From an archaeon (lineage in GTDB: Archaea; Thermoproteota; Thermoprotei_A; Marsarchaeales; Marsarchaeaceae): a stretch of DNA of 45,804 bases. The translations under genes were made by a program, and so were the position numbers. This document shows, one piece after another, positions 43,506 through 45,804 of this stretch; within the stretch, counting starts at the first letter, position 1, and the number at the start of each line of letters is the position of its first letter. The notes under the pieces are model-generated. The model searched no databases and had not been told where the DNA came from. It worked only from the letters and a program-made list of their open reading frames with translations. Location: the NCBI GenBank assembly GCA_021817005.1, contig JAKAWJ010000013.1, positions 1 to 45,804 on the forward strand, in the 5' to 3' direction.

Positions 43506-43670
43506 ATGGTTAAGACTCCAACTCGGAAAACACGAAAATTCGGCAAGGGAGCATATCGATGCGTCCGATGCGGTGGTCAGGGCAATCTGATAAGAAGCTA
43601 CGGGTTAAGCTTTTGTCGCCAGTGCTTTAGAGAGGTCGCCCCCAAACTCGGGTTCAAGAAATACAGTTAG
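43506..43670 (+). CDS. rps14: Small-subunit ribosomal protein uS14, zinc form
   Basis: A 54-residue frame from ATG 43506 to TAG 43668-43670. The zinc site is C19-x2-C22 and C37-x2-C40 (RCVRCGG and FCRQCF), as in archaeal and eukaryotic uS14. [14 protein letters not shown] is the conserved end. It lies in the standard place between uL5 and uS8. Confidence 0.96.
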   Translation: MVKTPTRKTRKFGKGAYRCVRCGGQGNLIRSYGLSFCRQCFREVAPKLGFKKYS

Positions 43671-43679
43671 TGGAATCTT

Positions 43680-44072
43680 ATGCCAACTCAGAATTTGCTC
43701 GCGACAATAATGAACACAATAAAACTTTCCGAAAGGAGAGGCAAAAAGACATGTTTTATCGATGGCTCGTCAAAGTTTGCGGGTTCAGTATTGAATGTCA
43801 TGCAGAGGTCTGGCTATATCGGAGAATACGAGTATATAGATAACGGGCGAGGCGGCAATCTGCGCATACAGCTACTCGGGCGGGTCAACGAGTGCGGGGT
43901 CATAGTGCCTCGGGTCAGCGTATCCCCGAGGCGTATCGAGAGACTGGCGGCGAAGTACCTGCCGTCAAAGGACATTGGTGTTCTAATTGTCTCGACCTCT
44001 CAGGGAGCGATGTCTCATATCGAAGCGCGAAACAAGGACGCCGGTGGCGTGGCAGTGGCTTTTATCTATTAG
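43680..44072 (+). CDS. rps8: Small-subunit ribosomal protein uS8
   Basis: A 130-residue uS8, binding 16S rRNA helix 21 and in many species repressing its own operon. LATIMNTIKLSERRGKKTCF opens it, VMQRSGYIGEYEYIDNGRGG is central and STSQGAMSHIEARNKDAGG, followed by VAVAFIY, is the archaeal C-terminal signature. Confidence 0.96.
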   Translation: MPTQNLLATIMNTIKLSERRGKKTCFIDGSSKFAGSVLNVMQRSGYIGEYEYIDNGRGGNLRIQLLGRVNECGVIVPRVSVSPRRIERLAAKYLPSKDIGVLIVSTSQGAMSHIEARNKDAGGVAVAFIY

Positions 44073-44073
44073 C

Positions 44074-44622
44074 TTGGTCATCAAATTGAATTTTCCCTTT
44101 ATAGAGCGAAAACTTGAACTGCCGAAGGGAGTTTCGGCAGAGGTAGATGGCAAGATCGTCAGAATGACGGGCCCCAAAGGGTCGCTCACTCGTGACTTTG
44201 GTCACACGCCGGTAGAAGTCACGAAGGAGGGGGATACCGTACTGGTCATCACGGCACGGAACCTAAAAAGAAGCGAGCTCTCTATTGTAGGAACAGTGCA
44301 GGCGCATCTCAGAAACATGGCTAAGGGTGTGACCACTGGTCATGTCTACAGGTTGAAGATGGCGTACGCACATTTCCCAATGAACGTAAAGGTAGTAAAC
44401 GATACAACAATGATAGAGAATTTCATTGGCGAGAGGGCACCGAGGCGCGCACACGTCCAAGGAGGAGTAGAGGTAAGGGTGGACGGGGATGACATCGTAG
44501 TTAGTGGGGTGGATAAGGAGAATGTTTCACAGACAGCCGCTAACATTCAGCGTGCGACCAGAATTCGGGCATACGATAGGCGGGTATTCTCAGATGGGAT
44601 TTTTGTTTATCAAAAGGAGTGA
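44074..44622 (+). CDS. rpl6: Large-subunit ribosomal protein uL6
   Basis: A uL6 of about 182 residues near the sarcin-ricin loop. IERKLELPKGVSAEVDGKIV, MTGPKGSLTRDF and VKVVNDTTMIENFIGERAPR are archaeal hallmarks. No ATG is near the start; TTG 44074 directly follows the uS8 stop, and TTG 44086 (giving MNFPFIERKLELP) is the alternative and fits the family start slightly better. The frame is open further upstream inside uS8, which is not used. Confidence 0.94.
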   Translation: MVIKLNFPFIERKLELPKGVSAEVDGKIVRMTGPKGSLTRDFGHTPVEVTKEGDTVLVITARNLKRSELSIVGTVQAHLRNMAKGVTTGHVYRLKMAYAHFPMNVKVVNDTTMIENFIGERAPRRAHVQGGVEVRVDGDDIVVSGVDKENVSQTAANIQRATRIRAYDRRVFSDGIFVYQKE

Positions 44623-44629
44623 GCATGAA

Positions 44630-45190
44630 TTGAGTCAAGACAGGAGGAAAAGACAAAGGGCGGTCGCAAGGGCTCGGTCTAAAGCAAGGTCGAGTCTTCC
44701 CGCTTTTCCGAGACCATATCATTGGGTTCGGGTCAAGCTTGGTGATTCTTGGCGTAGACCAAAAGGAATCGACAACAAACTGAGGCATGCGTTCAAGGGT
44801 TACCCTGCGACGGTAAACATAGGGCGTCGAACCCCAAAAAATATTCGTGGGATTCATCCTTCGGGACTGTTGCCTGTGCTTGTTACCAACCAGAAGGAGC
44901 TTGTCGGATTGGATCCTAGCGTCAACTGTATAATTCTATCAAGTAAGCTTGGTTCTTTGCGCTTTTCTCAGATAGAAGCCGTGGCCACTGAGAGAGGGTT
45001 CTTGGTGGTCAATGCGACACAAAAGACCGAGGGAGGTTCTGGGCAACAGCCAGAGAATGCGGCGCCTTCTGTTGGCCCAGCAAGTACAGAAGACGAGGAG
45101 AAAGCACAAGAATCACCGGAGCCAGCTGCCACTATAAGCGCAGAAAGTTCAGAGGATTTGAAAGCTTCGCAGGAGGCGAAGGATGCATGA
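44630..45190 (+). CDS. rpl32e: Large-subunit ribosomal protein eL32 with acidic tail
   Basis: From TTG 44630, with GGAGTGAG about seven bases upstream, the protein has 186 residues. The eL32 core covers FPRPYHWVRVKLGDSWRRPK, then GIDNKLRHAFKGYPATVNIG and RNIRGIHPSG-like KNIRGIHPSGLLPVLV. The last 50 residues are an acidic Glu/Ser/Ala-rich tail not found in typical archaeal eL32. The stop overlaps the eL19 start (ATGA). Confidence 0.94.
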   Translation: MSQDRRKRQRAVARARSKARSSLPAFPRPYHWVRVKLGDSWRRPKGIDNKLRHAFKGYPATVNIGRRTPKNIRGIHPSGLLPVLVTNQKELVGLDPSVNCIILSSKLGSLRFSQIEAVATERGFLVVNATQKTEGGSGQQPENAAPSVGPASTEDEEKAQESPEPAATISAESSEDLKASQEAKDA

Positions 45191-45630
45191 CTGACCTTAC
45201 AATGCAACGCCGGCTTGCCGCTTCGATCTTGGGAGTTGGGAAGTCGCGTATCCATATAGCTCCGGACCATATCGATGATGCATCGCAAGCCATTACAAGA
45301 GACGACGTGCGCACACTCGTTAATATGGGGATAATTGACATACGCCCTCCATCCACCCCATCTAGGGGAAGGAAGAGGGTGATGCGCCTGAAGAAATCAA
45401 GGGGTAAGAGAAAGGGTCAAGGCTCCAGAAAAGGTGGTCGACAGGTGAGAAGGCAGGAAAAAGACGCATGGGTAAGGCGTGTTCGAAAGCAGCGTGGCTT
45501 TCTAGCTGAACAACGCGCTTCGGGTAAACTGGACGGCGAACAGTACAGAGAGATATATCTAAAGTCCAAGGGAGGGGTGTTTCCCACATTGTCTGCCCTC
45601 AAGAACTACATAGAGAAGCAGGTGAAATAA
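45187..45630 (+). CDS. rpl19e: Large-subunit ribosomal protein eL19
   Basis: A 147-residue archaeal/eukaryotic eL19. [20 protein letters not shown] starts the core, [20 protein letters not shown] sequence ([18 protein letters not shown]) is the basic loop and [20 protein letters not shown] is the conserved helix. The ATG overlaps the eL32 stop. It makes an intersubunit bridge. Confidence 0.96.
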   Translation: MTDLTMQRRLAASILGVGKSRIHIAPDHIDDASQAITRDDVRTLVNMGIIDIRPPSTPSRGRKRVMRLKKSRGKRKGQGSRKGGRQVRRQEKDAWVRRVRKQRGFLAEQRASGKLDGEQYREIYLKSKGGVFPTLSALKNYIEKQVK

Positions 45631-45632
45631 AA

Positions 45633-45804
45633 TTGGCCAGTGGACCGAGATATAAAGTTCAGTTCAGGCGACGTAGAGAGCTCAGGACTGATTATCGAAA
45701 GCGGTTAAAGCTTCTCTCGTCAGGCCAACCTAGGGTCATTGTTCGCGCCTCAAATAAGTATGTCACAGCGCAAATGATCAAATCTGTTGACGCAAAAGAT
45801 AAAG
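45633..45804 (+). CDS. rpl18: Large-subunit ribosomal protein uL18, N-terminal part
   Basis: TTG 45633 starts [20 protein letters not shown], followed by [20 protein letters not shown] and NKYVTAQ, the standard archaeal uL18 opening. It runs off the right edge after 57 codons. uL18 binds 5S rRNA with uL5. It starts two bases after the eL19 stop. Confidence 0.95.
   Translation, partial: MASGPRYKVQFRRRRELRTDYRKRLKLLSSGQPRVIVRASNKYVTAQMIKSVDAKDK

Noticed and set aside
1..45804. CRISPR arrays, insertion sequences, integrase or attachment sites
   Set aside because: I found no regularly spaced repeats, transposase motifs, or duplicated tRNA ends when reading the window.

Overview
The window is archaeal. 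Its right third is a ribosomal-protein operon in archaeal order (uL3-uL4-uL23-uL2-uS19-uL22-uS3-uL29-uS17-uL14-uL24-eS4-uL5-uS14-uS8-uL6-eL32-eL19-uL18). Class I HMG-CoA reductase, an AsnC-TRASH copper regulator, TATA/BRE-like promoters, probable leaderless genes and a CPSF-like beta-CASP nuclease agree with this. F420-type enzymes, the MGHRK start of uL3 and many TTG starts suggest a Thermoproteota/Nitrososphaeria-like lineage, but a Thermoplasmatota relative cannot be excluded by eye.

Layout. 0-1.85 kb: a truncated serine hydrolase and an anhydro-N-acetylmuramate kinase (bacterial-type cell-wall recycling). 1.85-3.75 kb: gene-poor, holding the eroded remains of a FecCD/FecE-type ABC importer. 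3.75-9.3 kb: a YhfC-like membrane protein, a PPOX/F420 flavoprotein, an MFS exporter, a thiolase-fold protein lacking the nucleophilic cysteine coupled to a DUF35 partner, and a PrxQ peroxiredoxin. 9.4-15.3 kb: two divergent operons that look like one membrane machine. The minus-strand arm has a TadA/GspE-like ATPase, a polytopic TadC-like protein, an 86-residue pilin-like protein and a HerA/VirB4-like ATPase. The plus-strand arm has four small single-span membrane proteins. 15.3-17.1 kb: HMG-CoA reductase and a CBS-pair protein. 17.3-20.6 kb: a copper-resistance locus (metal chaperone, P1B ATPase, AsnC-TRASH regulator, mini-TRASH protein) with a shared operator-like motif. 20.7-23.2 kb: a PadR-controlled DHA2 exporter. 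23.3-25.9 kb: an exported glycoprotein-like protein with an ABC-2 transporter. 26.2-28.4 kb: threonine dehydrogenase and 2-amino-3-ketobutyrate CoA ligase. 28.6-32.8 kb: an LLM/F420 oxidoreductase, a glycerophosphodiesterase, an HxlR regulator, a cytoplasmic HtrA protease and a small unknown partner. 33.6-35.1 kb: tRNA-Pro(UGG) and the beta-CASP nuclease. 35.4-45.8 kb: the ribosomal operon.

The strongest candidates for new biology are the hybrid TadA/TadC plus HerA/VirB4-like machine with its pilin-like subunit (9.4-15.3 kb) and the cysteine-less thiolase-DUF35 pair (7.2-8.8 kb). The latter resembles the Ltp2-ChsH2(DUF35) retro-aldolase arrangement more than a normal thiolase.
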